From an uncultured Oscillospiraceae bacterium (GTDB lineage Bacteria > Bacillota > Clostridia > Oscillospirales > Oscillospiraceae): a DNA stretch of 16,870 nt. The notes under the pieces are model-generated. The model saw only the letters and a program-made list of their open reading frames with translations, did not search any database and was not told the origin of the DNA. The position numbers were made by a program, and so were the translations under genes. This document shows positions 1 to 6,595 of this stretch, in pieces; position 1 is the stretch's first letter; each line of letters begins with the position of its first letter. The stretch is from the NCBI GenBank assembly GCA_934623545.1, contig CAKTVN010000010.1, positions 1 to 16,870 of the forward strand. The letters are read 5' to 3'.

Positions 1-52
1 AGCGACAGTTGCGGTGTCACCGCAAAAACGGCACTTCCGGTGAATCCGGAAA
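1..52 (-). repeat. Truncated (by window edge) copy of dispersed hairpin array
   Basis: Read on the minus strand, this segment matches 9370-9421 almost base for base, so it is a second, inverted copy of the end of the hairpin array described there. It contains two small stem-loops: TTGCGGT/ACCGCAA (10-26) and TTCCGG/CCGGAA (37-52). In the distant copy the second stem is closed by a C-G pair instead of T-A, a compensatory change. The rest of this array lies outside the window to the left. The similarity stops at about position 52, just before the promoter of the radical SAM gene. Confidence 0.8.
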
Positions 53-72
53 AAGCATCGCCATCCTGCCTC

Positions 73-101
73 TGTTCATTTCCAACTTTTCATGCTATAC
101 T
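73..101 (+). promoter_or_regulatory. Candidate promoter of radical SAM gene (extended -10)
   Basis: A TATACT -10 box lies at 96-101 and is preceded by TGC, giving an extended -10. The best-placed -35 at a 17-bp spacing is the weak TGTTCA (73-78). Start of transcription would be near 108, leaving a short leader with the AAAAAGGA ribosome binding site before the ATG at 130. Confidence 0.5.
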
Positions 102-129
102 CTATCTAATAAAAAAAGGATGTCTTGCC

Positions 130-975
130 ATGTTTTCAAGAATCTATCTCGAGATCACGAACATCTGCAACCGCAGCTGCGCATTCTGCCCCGGTACGCG
201 CCGCGCCGCGCGGACGATGACGCCGGAGGAGTTCGTGCTCCTCGCTGGAAAGCTGCGCGCGCACACGAAGTATCTCTATCTGCACGTCATGGGCGAACCG
301 CTCGTCCATCCGCAGCTTGAGGAGCTGCTTTCCATCGCCGACCGGCTCGGCTTTCGCGTCGTGCTGACCACAAACGGGACGCTGCTTCCGATGCGTCAGG
401 CGGCGCTGCTTTCCGCGCCGTGTCTGCACAAGGTACACATCAGTCTGCACTCGTTTGAGGCAAACGAACACGGCGGCTTTGAGGCATACCTGCGCGGCTG
501 CGCGGAATTTGGGCTGGCAGCACACGCGCGCGGCATTCTGGTCAATTACCGCCTGTGGAATCTGGACGGCGCGGAGACCGTCGGGCTCAACCGGAAAAAT
601 GACGCTGTTTTGCGCGCGCTGCACGGCGCGTTTCCCGGCGAGTGGGAGGAAAACAGCTGGGGCTGGCGGCTCGATCAGGGCGTCTTCGTGCAATATGGAG
701 AGCGCTTTGACTGGCCGGACCTCGGCGCGCGCGACCGCGGCGAGCGCGGGCGCTGCCTCGCGCTGAAGCAGCAGGTCGCCGTTTTGTGCGACGGGACCGT
801 CGTTCCATGCTGTCTCGACCATGAGGGCGATATGGCGCTCGGAAATCTGTTCACGCAGGAGCTGGACGAAATTTTGTCGCAGCCCGCTACCCGGCAGATA
901 CGAGACGGCTTCGCCGCCGGAAAACGCGTCCATCCGCTCTGCCGCAGCTGCGGCTATGCCGCCCGGTTTCAGTAG
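130..975 (+). CDS. Radical SAM / SPASM-domain protein
   Basis: A 281-residue protein of the radical SAM superfamily. The CX3CX2C motif that binds the SAM-cleaving [4Fe-4S] cluster is at C13, C17 and C20, close to the N-terminus. The segment around residues 50-60 (VMGEPLVHP) and the TTNGTLL strand near 80-86 are typical of the partial TIM barrel. The C-terminal part has a SPASM-like cysteine set (C209, C220, C227, C228, C271, C274) with the usual GTVVPCCLD and LGNL stretches, which would hold an auxiliary cluster. The ATG at 130 is chosen over an in-frame upstream ATG at 40 because it follows AAAAAGGA with good spacing and places the cluster motif correctly; position 40 lies in the repeat and upstream of the promoter. 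The substrate is unknown: family members act on peptides, sulfatases or other proteins, but no peptide precursor or target gene is beside it. The stop codon overlaps the end of the opposing gene. Confidence 0.88.
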   Translation: MFSRIYLEITNICNRSCAFCPGTRRAARTMTPEEFVLLAGKLRAHTKYLYLHVMGEPLVHPQLEELLSIADRLGFRVVLTTNGTLLPMRQAALLSAPCLHKVHISLHSFEANEHGGFEAYLRGCAEFGLAAHARGILVNYRLWNLDGAETVGLNRKNDAVLRALHGAFPGEWEENSWGWRLDQGVFVQYGERFDWPDLGARDRGERGRCLALKQQVAVLCDGTVVPCCLDHEGDMALGNLFTQELDEILSQPATRQIRDGFAAGKRVHPLCRSCGYAARFQ

Positions 976-1775
976 GCGCTTTCCGCCTGCTCCGGAAGCG
1001 GCAGGCGCGTGAGCAGCTCCATTCCGAGACCGTTCAGGTATTCCTGCGCCGCGCGGAAGCGGTCCGTCCGCGCCAGATGCTCCGGCTGGTGCGCGTCGAC
1101 GCCGATGATCGCCTTGCAGCCCATCCGCGCCGCGATCTCCCAGAAGGCTTCACACGGATAGCCCAACCCGCGGAAGCCCCTGCGTGCCCGCTTATCGACT
1201 CCATAGAGGTTATATTCCAGCGGCATATCCGTTTCGAGCGCCGTCTCGCAGATACGCTCTGCGCACGTCCTCGCTGCACGGTCAAATTCCGGATACTGCG
1301 CCAGAACGATCTCCGGATGCGCCAGATACGCATAAAGCCCGGTGCGCATCGCCTCGGTCGTATACTGCGCATAGAGCGCGAGCTGCTCCGGCTCGGTCGC
1401 GGATGGGAAGGCGAAGCCGCCCTCATCCGTCAGCGCGAAGTGATTGCCGAGGATCAGATAGTCCACCTGCTTACGGATGCCGCGCAGCCAGTCGAGGTAC
1501 GCCGGAAAATATTCGCATTCCAGCCCGAGGCGAATTTCGATCCTGCCGCGGTATTGCTCGCGCAGCGAGCGGATCGATTGAAAATATTCCGGAAGCTGCG
1601 AAAGCGGCATCCGGACCGTCCGGTTTTCAAAGCCGCTCGGATACGGCCACGGTGTGTGGTCGGAAAAGCCCAGCACCGCGTATCCAGACTCAATCGCCTG
1701 CTCGACATATGCCTCGTCCGGGACCGGCGCCGCGTGCCCGCAGCGGAAGGTATGCGTATGATAATTGGTCAGCAT
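969..1775 (-). CDS. PHP-domain phosphoesterase, HisJ-type histidinol-phosphatase family
   Basis: A 268-residue PHP-fold metallohydrolase. The metal-binding motifs are present in order: HTH (H6, H8), H14, SDH (D39, H40), E86, GNH (H112), AHPE (H153) and GVDAH (D227, H229). This is the trinuclear-site signature of the HisJ/HisK-type histidinol-phosphate phosphatase family, which removes phosphate from L-histidinol phosphate in histidine synthesis. No other his gene is nearby, so the histidine role is an inference from the family; other small phosphate esters are possible. The ATG at 1775 follows GGAGGAATGGAG at suitable spacing. The gene ends inside the last codons of the opposing radical SAM gene (7-bp tail-to-tail overlap), with no terminator between them. 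Confidence 0.85.
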   Translation of the reverse strand: MLTNYHTHTFRCGHAAPVPDEAYVEQAIESGYAVLGFSDHTPWPYPSGFENRTVRMPLSQLPEYFQSIRSLREQYRGRIEIRLGLECEYFPAYLDWLRGIRKQVDYLILGNHFALTDEGGFAFPSATEPEQLALYAQYTTEAMRTGLYAYLAHPEIVLAQYPEFDRAARTCAERICETALETDMPLEYNLYGVDKRARRGFRGLGYPCEAFWEIAARMGCKAIIGVDAHQPEHLARTDRFRAAQEYLNGLGMELLTRLPLPEQAESAY

Positions 1776-1817
1776 TTTCTATCTCCATTCCTCCATACAA
1801 CGGATTCGGGATTCGTC

Positions 1818-1836
1818 AGCCGCCAGACGAGCGGCT
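1818..1836. other. Stem-loop in leader of the PHP gene
   Basis: AGCCGC (1818-1823) pairs with GCGGCT (1831-1836). On the plus strand it is followed by TTTTTCTTT, so it resembles an intrinsic terminator facing right, although no plus-strand gene ends just before it. On the minus strand it lies in the 5' leader of the PHP gene between its promoter and ribosome binding site. Its role is unclear. Confidence 0.35.
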
Positions 1837-1851
1837 TTTTCTTTCGAAACG

Positions 1852-1880
1852 ATCATAGCGTATTTTTCGCAGGACTGCAA
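1852..1880 (-). promoter_or_regulatory. Promoter of PHP gene
   Basis: Read on the minus strand: TTGCAG (1880-1875), a 17-bp spacer, then TATGAT (1857-1852). Transcription would start near 1845, giving a leader of about 70 nt that includes the stem-loop at 1818-1836. Confidence 0.65.
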
Positions 1881-1919
1881 GTGATTCTCTTTGCGGAGCC
1901 ACCAGCCTTGCCGCCGTCT

Positions 1920-2154
1920 TGAGGCGTTTTTTCAAAAACCTCGTAGAGTTCCGCCGCGCACGGCGGAATAAAATGTAAATTCGTTTTATTCGGCGGCGTG
2001 TACGTCGAATAAAACACTTTACGTGCCGCAAGTGTTGAAATTCTGCGCCTGCGGCGCAGAATTTATGCGCGCAGCGGCACGCAATCTTTTTCAAACGCGA
2101 TGGCAGCGAAGCGAATCGCGTTTGAAAGCTTTTCAAAAAGTATTTTTGAAAAGC
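1920..2154 (+). repeat. Structured intergenic repeat, copy A
   Basis: A multi-hairpin element also found at 13591-13795. Stems in order: a GAGG/CCTC hairpin (about 1921-1942); TTCCGCCG/CGGCGGAA (1949-1968); GTTTTATTCG/CGAATAAAAC (1983-2015) enclosing a 13-nt loop; CGTGCCGC/GCGGCACG (2022-2029 with 2074-2081), which encloses a 12-bp hairpin AAATTCTGCGCC/GGCGCAGAATTT (2038-2064); and a 13-bp hairpin (2089-2127). A further 12-bp hairpin at 2128-2154 is absent from copy B. Between copies the stems differ in sequence but stay paired, whereas the 13-nt loop at 1993-2005 is identical. No convincing gene lies inside. Orientation is assigned only by similarity to copy B; which strand is transcribed, if either, is unknown. 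Confidence 0.8.
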
Positions 2155-2156
2155 GT

Positions 2157-2196
2157 AAAAATCAAGCGGACACCCGAAGGCGTCCGCTTGATTTTT
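2157..2196. terminator. Strong bidirectional intrinsic terminator
   Basis: A perfect 15-bp stem (2157-2171 with 2182-2196) and a 10-nt loop, A-rich on one side and T-rich on the other, so it can work in both directions. On the minus strand it would end the HAD-to-membrane-protein transcript, whose last stop codon is about 225 nt upstream of it. Confidence 0.8.
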
Positions 2197-2238
2197 GTTA
2201 AAGAGAGAAGAGGAAAGAATGTGGATGGTTGTGGTTGC

Positions 2239-2299
2239 GACCAGATGGCGCCGTCGCCTGTTCTCGGGAGCTCCCGGGAACCAGCTCCATCTGATGGTC
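2239..2299. other. Imperfect long stem-loop in gene-free stretch
   Basis: GACC-AGATGG at 2239-2248 can pair with CCATCT-GGTC at 2287-2299 (bulged), around an inner near-palindrome at 2261-2280 centred on GGGAGCTCCC. There is no T-tract on either side, so it is not an obvious terminator. It lies in the 3' part of the minus-strand transcript, between the 54-residue gene and the terminator. I see no gene in 2197-2420. Confidence 0.4.
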
Positions 2300-2420
2300 T
2301 AATCATACCGGATATGGCGGCGGCGTTGGTGAACAGTTTGTAAACGAACCATGAAGAAATTCTGAAGAATTATGTCAACACAGCAAACCGTGCCGCTTTC
2401 CGCCCCATCCGGTGTACTGG

Positions 2421-2585
2421 TCATTCGTCCTTGCTGAAATAGCCGCCGAACGCCATGATGAGCCCCACAAACAGCAAAACAAAGGCAGCCCAGCATAACA
2501 CAGCCGGCAGGATCTCAAACCCTGCCATCACCAGAATGGCGATCGCTAAGAGTATGAGCGTATTTCCGAACAGAAGCTGCTTCAT
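2421..2585 (-). CDS. Small two-helix membrane protein (54 aa), function unknown
   Basis: A short reading frame of 54 residues beginning MKQLLFGNTL. It has two hydrophobic stretches (about residues 8-20 and 26-46) separated by a short polar/acidic turn (FEILP), and ends in a charged tail (FSKDE), as expected for a small two-pass membrane protein. The ATG at 2585 follows AAAGGGG at good spacing, and that site overlaps the stop codon of the preceding gene 15 nt upstream, so it reads as the last gene of the minus-strand unit. I do not recognise the family. Size and composition fit a small accessory or stress-related membrane protein, but nothing in the sequence assigns a role. Confidence 0.7.
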   Translation of the reverse strand: MKQLLFGNTLILLAIAILVMAGFEILPAVLCWAAFVLLFVGLIMAFGGYFSKDE

Positions 2586-2599
2586 ATGGATGTCCCCTT

Positions 2600-2911
2600 T
2601 CAGAAATTGAAATACGGCAGACCGGCATATTCCTCCGGGAGATCATCTGCGTCAAAAATGCCGGGAAACGTCCTGACAAGGACAGCGGACCCCTCGCAGA
2701 TATAGCTGTTCAGATATTCGATAAAATCCCGTTCGGTGTAGCAAAGACCGACATAGCTGCCACGGTCCACCCGGTATTTTGCGGCGTCCGGACTATGGCG
2801 CAGCCAGTTGCAGCAGAACTCCATGCCATGCTCTTGCAGCCGGTCCGCCACCGCGTCCGGCACGGAATAGGCGGAAATTTGACCATCAGCGCTCAACAGT
2901 ACGTTTTTCAT
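2600..2911 (-). CDS. Conserved-looking hypothetical protein (103 aa)
   Basis: A 103-residue soluble, acidic protein beginning MKNVLLSADG and ending in an aromatic tail (YFNF). A SVPDAVADRL stretch (about 16-25), a CCNWL segment (about 33-37) and a CYTERDFIEYLNSYI helix (about 57-71) give it the look of a small folded domain. The style is familiar from small Clostridia hypothetical proteins, but I cannot name the family. Translation starts at 2911, 6 nt after the stop codon of the acetyltransferase-like gene; no good Shine-Dalgarno precedes it, so re-initiation after that stop is likely. It contains no membrane segment, signal peptide or catalytic motif I can recognise. Confidence 0.7.
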   Translation of the reverse strand: MKNVLLSADGQISAYSVPDAVADRLQEHGMEFCCNWLRHSPDAAKYRVDRGSYVGLCYTERDFIEYLNSYICEGSAVLVRTFPGIFDADDLPEEYAGLPYFNF

Positions 2912-2917
2912 AGCGGT

Positions 2918-3541
2918 TTACAGCAGCTCGATCATCTTCTGAAGCATCTGATAGAGCTTTCCGATGTGTACGCCGTCGATTAGCCGGTGGTTGAGATCGA
3001 GCGTGATGTTGAGCGTCACGTGCTCGCCCTCGCGGCGGTATTTGCCCCAGGTGACGCGCGGGATGGAGTCGTCGACCTCGAGATTCCGCTCGGTCACGAA
3101 GCCTGTGACCGGGAACCACGGAAGACAGGAGAAATAAATCAGCGTATCCAGCCGCTCCATCTCCTTGTCAAAGAGGTACATCTGCCCCGCCGCCTTTTCC
3201 TTCGCGCGGCGGCAGAACGCATCCATATCGCCGCCGTGCGGCAGCGTCACGATCACAAAGGCATCGCTTCCGGGCGCCAGATCGGTGCAGCTCGGCACCA
3301 GCTCGTCGACCACGACGAGCTCATCGCCGCGGATGCGCATCCGGAATGCCTCGACCTGCTCCATCGCGCGGGTCATCAGCCAGCAGAGCGAGTAGTAAAA
3401 GGACACGCCACGCTCGTGCGTATAGCGGTAGAGATTCGTTACGTCCAGTTCGAGGCTGAGGGAATAAAACGGGTGATCGCAGGCGGAGAACAGCTCATAG
3501 ATCTCGCGCCGCTCCCATGTCGCAAGCTCAACCTTCTTCAT
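2918..3541 (-). CDS. Chloramphenicol acetyltransferase-family protein (CAT-like)
   Basis: A 207-residue protein of the CAT trimer fold, slightly shorter than typical CAT enzymes (about 210-220). The catalytic region near the C-terminus reads LNHRLIDGVHIGK: H185 matches the catalytic histidine and D189 the structural aspartate of the usual HHxxxDG motif, but the first histidine is an asparagine. The N-terminal half has the HPFYSLSLELDVTNL strand and FYYSLCWLMTRAM helix typical of the family. Known members move an acetyl group from acetyl-CoA to chloramphenicol; many chromosomal relatives do not confer resistance, so resistance should not be assumed. The ATG at 3541 follows GGAGGAG, and the start overlaps the end of the HAD gene by 14 nt, so the two are probably translationally coupled. 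An upstream in-frame ATG at 3685 is rejected because it would overlap the HAD gene deeply. Confidence 0.82.
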   Translation of the reverse strand: MKKVELATWERREIYELFSACDHPFYSLSLELDVTNLYRYTHERGVSFYYSLCWLMTRAMEQVEAFRMRIRGDELVVVDELVPSCTDLAPGSDAFVIVTLPHGGDMDAFCRRAKEKAAGQMYLFDKEMERLDTLIYFSCLPWFPVTGFVTERNLEVDDSIPRVTWGKYRREGEHVTLNITLDLNHRLIDGVHIGKLYQMLQKMIELL

Positions 3542-4196
3542 AGCACTCCTCCATAAACGCCCCAAAGGCATCGACCGTCTTGAAATAATATTTACCGTAC
3601 CGCCGCATGAACTGCTCGATCTGCGGGATATCGTTCGCCCAGCCGGCTGCCGCGAAATCGACGCCGCACAGCTGCGCCATGTCAAAGCCCGGCTTCAGAT
3701 CGTCCAGCATCAGAAGCTGCCCTGACTCCAGAGAAAACTGCCGCATGATCTGCTCCAGCGGATATGGATGCGGCTTGCGCTGCTCCGGCGGAAGCTCCCA
3801 GCCGAAAATGGCGTCCGGCTGCGGAAGCCCGTTTTCATGGTAGTCGCGCAGGATGTTTTCCGACACCGAGTGCGACACGACCGTGATGATGCCGCCCTTT
3901 TCATGGAACCGCCACAAAATTTCACGCATTCCGGGAAACACATCCGGCACGCGCGTCTTGACGTACTCCTTCCAGAAGTCGAACTCCCCCTCCAGCTCCT
4001 CGTCGCTGAAGCCCAGCACCTGCGTGAACAGCGGGATGATGCCCGGGTCGAAATTCAGCCGGAAATACTCCTCGAGCGTGTAATGTGCGCCCGGGCGCAC
4101 TCTTTTCAGATATTCCACAAAGGACGGATAGTGGATGACGGCGGTGCTGTTGACCACCGTATCGTCATGATCGAGCACCAGACAGGGATAACGCAT
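3528..4196 (-). CDS. HAD-superfamily hydrolase (phosphoglycolate phosphatase-like)
   Basis: A 222-residue HAD phosphatase. Motif I is DHDDT (D9, D11), motif II is S108 in VVSHS, motif III is K141 in RKPHP, and motif IV is LDD (164-166). The helical cap between motifs I and II (about residues 15-90) is the size seen in phosphoglycolate-phosphatase/beta-phosphoglucomutase relatives. Motif I has Asp where the common DxDGT has Gly. The substrate is unknown; a small sugar or nucleotide phosphate is likely. The ATG at 4196 is chosen because GGAGG lies 6 nt upstream and because an in-frame ATG at 4277 would lie upstream of the promoter. It is the first gene of a four-gene minus-strand unit with the CAT-like and two small genes. 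Confidence 0.85.
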   Translation of the reverse strand: MRYPCLVLDHDDTVVNSTAVIHYPSFVEYLKRVRPGAHYTLEEYFRLNFDPGIIPLFTQVLGFSDEELEGEFDFWKEYVKTRVPDVFPGMREILWRFHEKGGIITVVSHSVSENILRDYHENGLPQPDAIFGWELPPEQRKPHPYPLEQIMRQFSLESGQLLMLDDLKPGFDMAQLCGVDFAAAGWANDIPQIEQFMRRYGKYYFKTVDAFGAFMEECYEEG

Positions 4197-4226
4197 GAAG
4201 ACCTCCGAAACGGTTAATTTGAAAAT

Positions 4227-4255
4227 ATCATACCGCATCGCGCGGTTTTTGTCAA
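4227..4255 (-). promoter_or_regulatory. Promoter of HAD/CAT-like unit
   Basis: On the minus strand: consensus TTGACA (4255-4250), a 17-bp spacer, and TATGAT (4232-4227). It diverges from the lipoprotein promoter at 4306-4334. Confidence 0.8.
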
Positions 4256-4305
4256 AATGAAGCGAAAAATTAAGCAAGAATTCAGGTCTGGTTTTGATGT
4301 TCAGT

Positions 4306-4334
4306 TTGCAAGATCGGAAAATATATGCTATAAT
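4306..4334 (+). promoter_or_regulatory. Promoter of lipoprotein gene (extended -10)
   Basis: TTGCAA (4306-4311), a 17-bp spacer, then TGC-TATAAT with a consensus -10 at 4329-4334. Transcription would begin near 4341, leaving a leader of about 110 nt before the ATG at 4452. Confidence 0.8.
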
Positions 4335-4451
4335 TGGTTCTAAGAATAGCTTTTCAGTTTATTCACCCCTGCGGATCATGGCTAGACCATATCCCGGACG
4401 CATTCTGGCGCTCCGGCTCGCGCCGGAGAAAATCAGATTGGAGGAACACGA

Positions 4452-5699
4452 ATGAAGAAGCAAATTGCGCTTTTGCTGGCGGCAGTCCTGCTCGTCTCGC
4501 TCTTTGCCGGCTGCTCGAAAAAATCCGATCAGACCGGTATCCCCGCCGCCGCATTTTACACCGGCTCCGTTCTGACACTTCCCGTCAAGGCAGAGCTCAA
4601 CGAGGGCGACTATGTCTCCTACGGTGGACATCAGTTCACCAGCAAGACAAAGCTCGCCAAGATGGCGGACCTGATCACGAAGAACAATGATACGGTCACT
4701 GCCACCTCCTATACGAACGCACATGGTATCTGCTGGCTCTTCTCGCAGCAGACGACCAGCGGGACGGATTACTGGTGTCTGTATCAGTCCGACCCCGGCA
4801 ACACTAAAAATCAGTACATCTTCTCCGGGCTGCACCGCGTGCTGAGCCTGGACAGCGGCGAGCTCGATCTGCTGCTGCCGCTGCATCTCATCTCCGACAG
4901 CGGCATCCGCGACAACATGGGAAGCCGCCTGAGCCTGGGGCGCGAGTATTCCTGCGGCGTGCAGGACGGCGACTCCACCGTGGCAGAGCTCTTCCAGACC
5001 TTCTATCAGAGCGCGGGGCTTTACCGCATCTCGCCGGTCTCCGGCGGCTTCACGCTGGCGCTGAACGATGTGAGCACCAACCTTCTGCTTCAGTTCACCT
5101 TCTCAGATCATGACGATTCGAGCTGGTTTACGATCAGCGACATCACCGTCCACGAGCCGGAGCCCGTCGACGATCTGACCGTCACATGGACGAAGGATGC
5201 CGACACTGAGCCGGTCACGCAGTCCATCTCCGGCGCAGACGCAACGACGCTCAGCGCGCTCCTGATCGCGTTTGACTACACCGCCGGTGCGACCGACGTG
5301 GTCTATCCCTATTCCGTCGATCTGGGCGAAAATCAATATTCCCTGCGCCTTGTCTGGAAGGACAACGCATGGAGCGGCACGGCGGAATATGACGGCAAGA
5401 CCTCGGCACTCAATACGCGCTCGGCTTCCATCATCGCGGCGCTGCTCGGCGTCAACGGTCTGATGCCTGTGCAGGAAACGAACGATGAAGTGACCGTCTC
5501 CGCGCTCGTCGACTGCATGGCGACGACGAACGACGTCAACGTCCGTTCCACGCCCTCTACAAGCAGCACCATTCTCGTCACCCTCCCGCAGAACAGTCCG
5601 GTCGCCGTGACCGGCAAGACGGAGGGCTGGTATCAGGTCCTCTTCAACGACCAGCTTGCCTACATGAGCGCGGATTATCTGCGCGCTGTCAGCGAATAA
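4452..5699 (+). CDS. Lipoprotein with C-terminal SH3b domain
   Basis: A 415-residue secreted lipoprotein. A lysine-bearing start and hydrophobic core (MKKQIALLLAAVLLVSLFAG) end in a lipobox, with C21 as the expected lipidated residue. The middle (about 30-340) is beta-rich, acidic and Thr/Ser-rich, without a domain I recognise. The last 65 residues contain VNVRSTPS...VTG...GWYQV...GYMSADYL-like features (here AYMSADYL), the pattern of a bacterial SH3 (SH3b/SH3_3) domain that commonly binds cell-wall peptides. It probably sits on the outer face of the membrane under the wall. GGAGG lies 7 nt before the ATG. It is a single-gene unit with its own promoter and terminator. A signalling, sensing or wall-binding role is inference only. 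Confidence 0.87.
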   Translation: MKKQIALLLAAVLLVSLFAGCSKKSDQTGIPAAAFYTGSVLTLPVKAELNEGDYVSYGGHQFTSKTKLAKMADLITKNNDTVTATSYTNAHGICWLFSQQTTSGTDYWCLYQSDPGNTKNQYIFSGLHRVLSLDSGELDLLLPLHLISDSGIRDNMGSRLSLGREYSCGVQDGDSTVAELFQTFYQSAGLYRISPVSGGFTLALNDVSTNLLLQFTFSDHDDSSWFTISDITVHEPEPVDDLTVTWTKDADTEPVTQSISGADATTLSALLIAFDYTAGATDVVYPYSVDLGENQYSLRLVWKDNAWSGTAEYDGKTSALNTRSASIIAALLGVNGLMPVQETNDEVTVSALVDCMATTNDVNVRSTPSTSSTILVTLPQNSPVAVTGKTEGWYQVLFNDQLAYMSADYLRAVSE

Positions 5700-5723
5700 G
5701 TTCCATAAAATATAAAATATATA

Positions 5724-5758
5724 TCGGGCGGAAGCGTTGCTTCCGCCCGATGTTTTTT
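5724..5758. terminator. Intrinsic terminator shared by converging genes
   Basis: TCGGGCGGAAGC (5724-5735) pairs with its complement at 5739-5750 around a 3-nt loop, followed on the plus strand by TGTTTTTT. On the minus strand an A/T-rich tract also follows, so it probably ends both the lipoprotein transcript and the murD-ispDF transcript. Confidence 0.88.
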
Positions 5759-5763
5759 ATTTT

Positions 5764-6108
5764 TCAGTTCGCTTTGACCGTTTCCGCTGTCTCAAAGATC
5801 GCCGTGAGCGGCTGGCGCTCCGTTTTCCCGTGCGTGAGGACTTCAAACGTCACGCTGAGCTTCCACTGTCCATACGGAAGCGGCGTCAGCGTATCGCTCA
5901 GCCAATATACGTGGCATTTGCGCCCCGGCTGCGGCAGCGGCGTTTTCAGGCGGCAGCCGTAGAGCCGAATCTCGCGAAGGTCGTTCTGCATCACCGCGCC
6001 CCTGCTGTCGAGCCGAAGCGTCAGCGTGTCCCCTTCTAAATGGATTTCGAGCAGCTCCGCATCATGCAGCCCCTTTGACCAGTACCACTGTGGAAGCGTA
6101 TTCTGCAT
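5764..6108 (-). CDS. Hypothetical protein (114 aa), last gene of murD-ispDF unit
   Basis: A 114-residue protein beginning [10 protein letters not shown]. It is predicted soluble and mostly beta: short alternating strands such as LLEIHLEGDTLTLRLDS and WKLSVTFEVLTHG, with no signal peptide or membrane segment. The ATG at 6108 is preferred over an in-frame one at 6129 because GGAGGAG lies just upstream and because the start overlaps the ispF stop codon as TAATG, a classic coupling arrangement. I do not recognise the family. Its place at the end of the MEP-pathway genes suggests co-expression but does not assign a role. Confidence 0.7.
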   Translation of the reverse strand: MQNTLPQWYWSKGLHDAELLEIHLEGDTLTLRLDSRGAVMQNDLREIRLYGCRLKTPLPQPGRKCHVYWLSDTLTPLPYGQWKLSVTFEVLTHGKTERQPLTAIFETAETVKAN

Positions 6109-6581
6109 TATTGCTCCTCCAAAAGGCACACCGCGTGGGCGGCGATGCCCTCTTCCCTGCCGGTAAAGCCGAGGCGCTCCTCCGTCGTCGCCTTGACGCT
6201 GACGCGCGAAACATCGACCGCAAGCTGCTCCGCCAGCTTCTCGCGCATGGCGTCAATGTGCGGCGCGAGCTTCGGCTTCTGCGCCAAAATCGTCGCGTCA
6301 ACGTTCCCGACGCGATAGCCCGCGGCGTGGAGGCGGCTTACCACCTCCGAAAGGAGCATCAGACTGTCCGCACCAAGATAGCGGTCGTCGTTGTCCGGAA
6401 AGAGCTTGCCGATGTCCCCCATCGCCGCCGCGCCGAGCAGCGCGTCCATGACCGCGTGCGTCAGCACATCCGCGTCCGAGTGCCCGTCCAGCCCCCTGTC
6501 CCACGGAATTTCCACGCCGCCGAGGATCAGCTTTCTGCCCGGGACCAGCCGGTGTACGTCATATCCGTGACCAATTCTCAT
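6108..6581 (-). CDS. ispF: 2-C-methyl-D-erythritol 2,4-cyclodiphosphate synthase
   Basis: A 157-residue protein of normal IspF length. It converts CDP-methylerythritol 2-phosphate into the cyclic diphosphate MEcPP with release of CMP, the fifth step of the MEP isoprenoid route, in the cytoplasm as a trimer. The zinc ligands D8, H10 and H42 are present in GHGYDVH and [19 protein letters not shown]; the GHSDADVL motif (33-40) and the C-terminal [20 protein letters not shown] stretch are diagnostic. Its start lies 14 nt after the ispD stop and follows GGGGAGG. In many bacteria ispD and ispF are adjacent or fused; here they are separate genes in one unit. Confidence 0.97.
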   Translation of the reverse strand: MRIGHGYDVHRLVPGRKLILGGVEIPWDRGLDGHSDADVLTHAVMDALLGAAAMGDIGKLFPDNDDRYLGADSLMLLSEVVSRLHAAGYRVGNVDATILAQKPKLAPHIDAMREKLAEQLAVDVSRVSVKATTEERLGFTGREEGIAAHAVCLLEEQ

Positions 6582-6595
6582 TGCTGCGTCCTCCC

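Noticed and set aside
1816..2136. Minus-strand frame across structured repeat copy A that resembles one across copy B (shared RRTRRR-like stretch)
   Set aside because: The similarity follows from the DNA repeat; differences between copies preserve stems, not codons, and no start signals are seen.
2299..2496. 65-residue minus-strand frame
   Set aside because: Overlaps the better-supported 54-residue membrane gene in another frame and has no suitable ribosome binding site.
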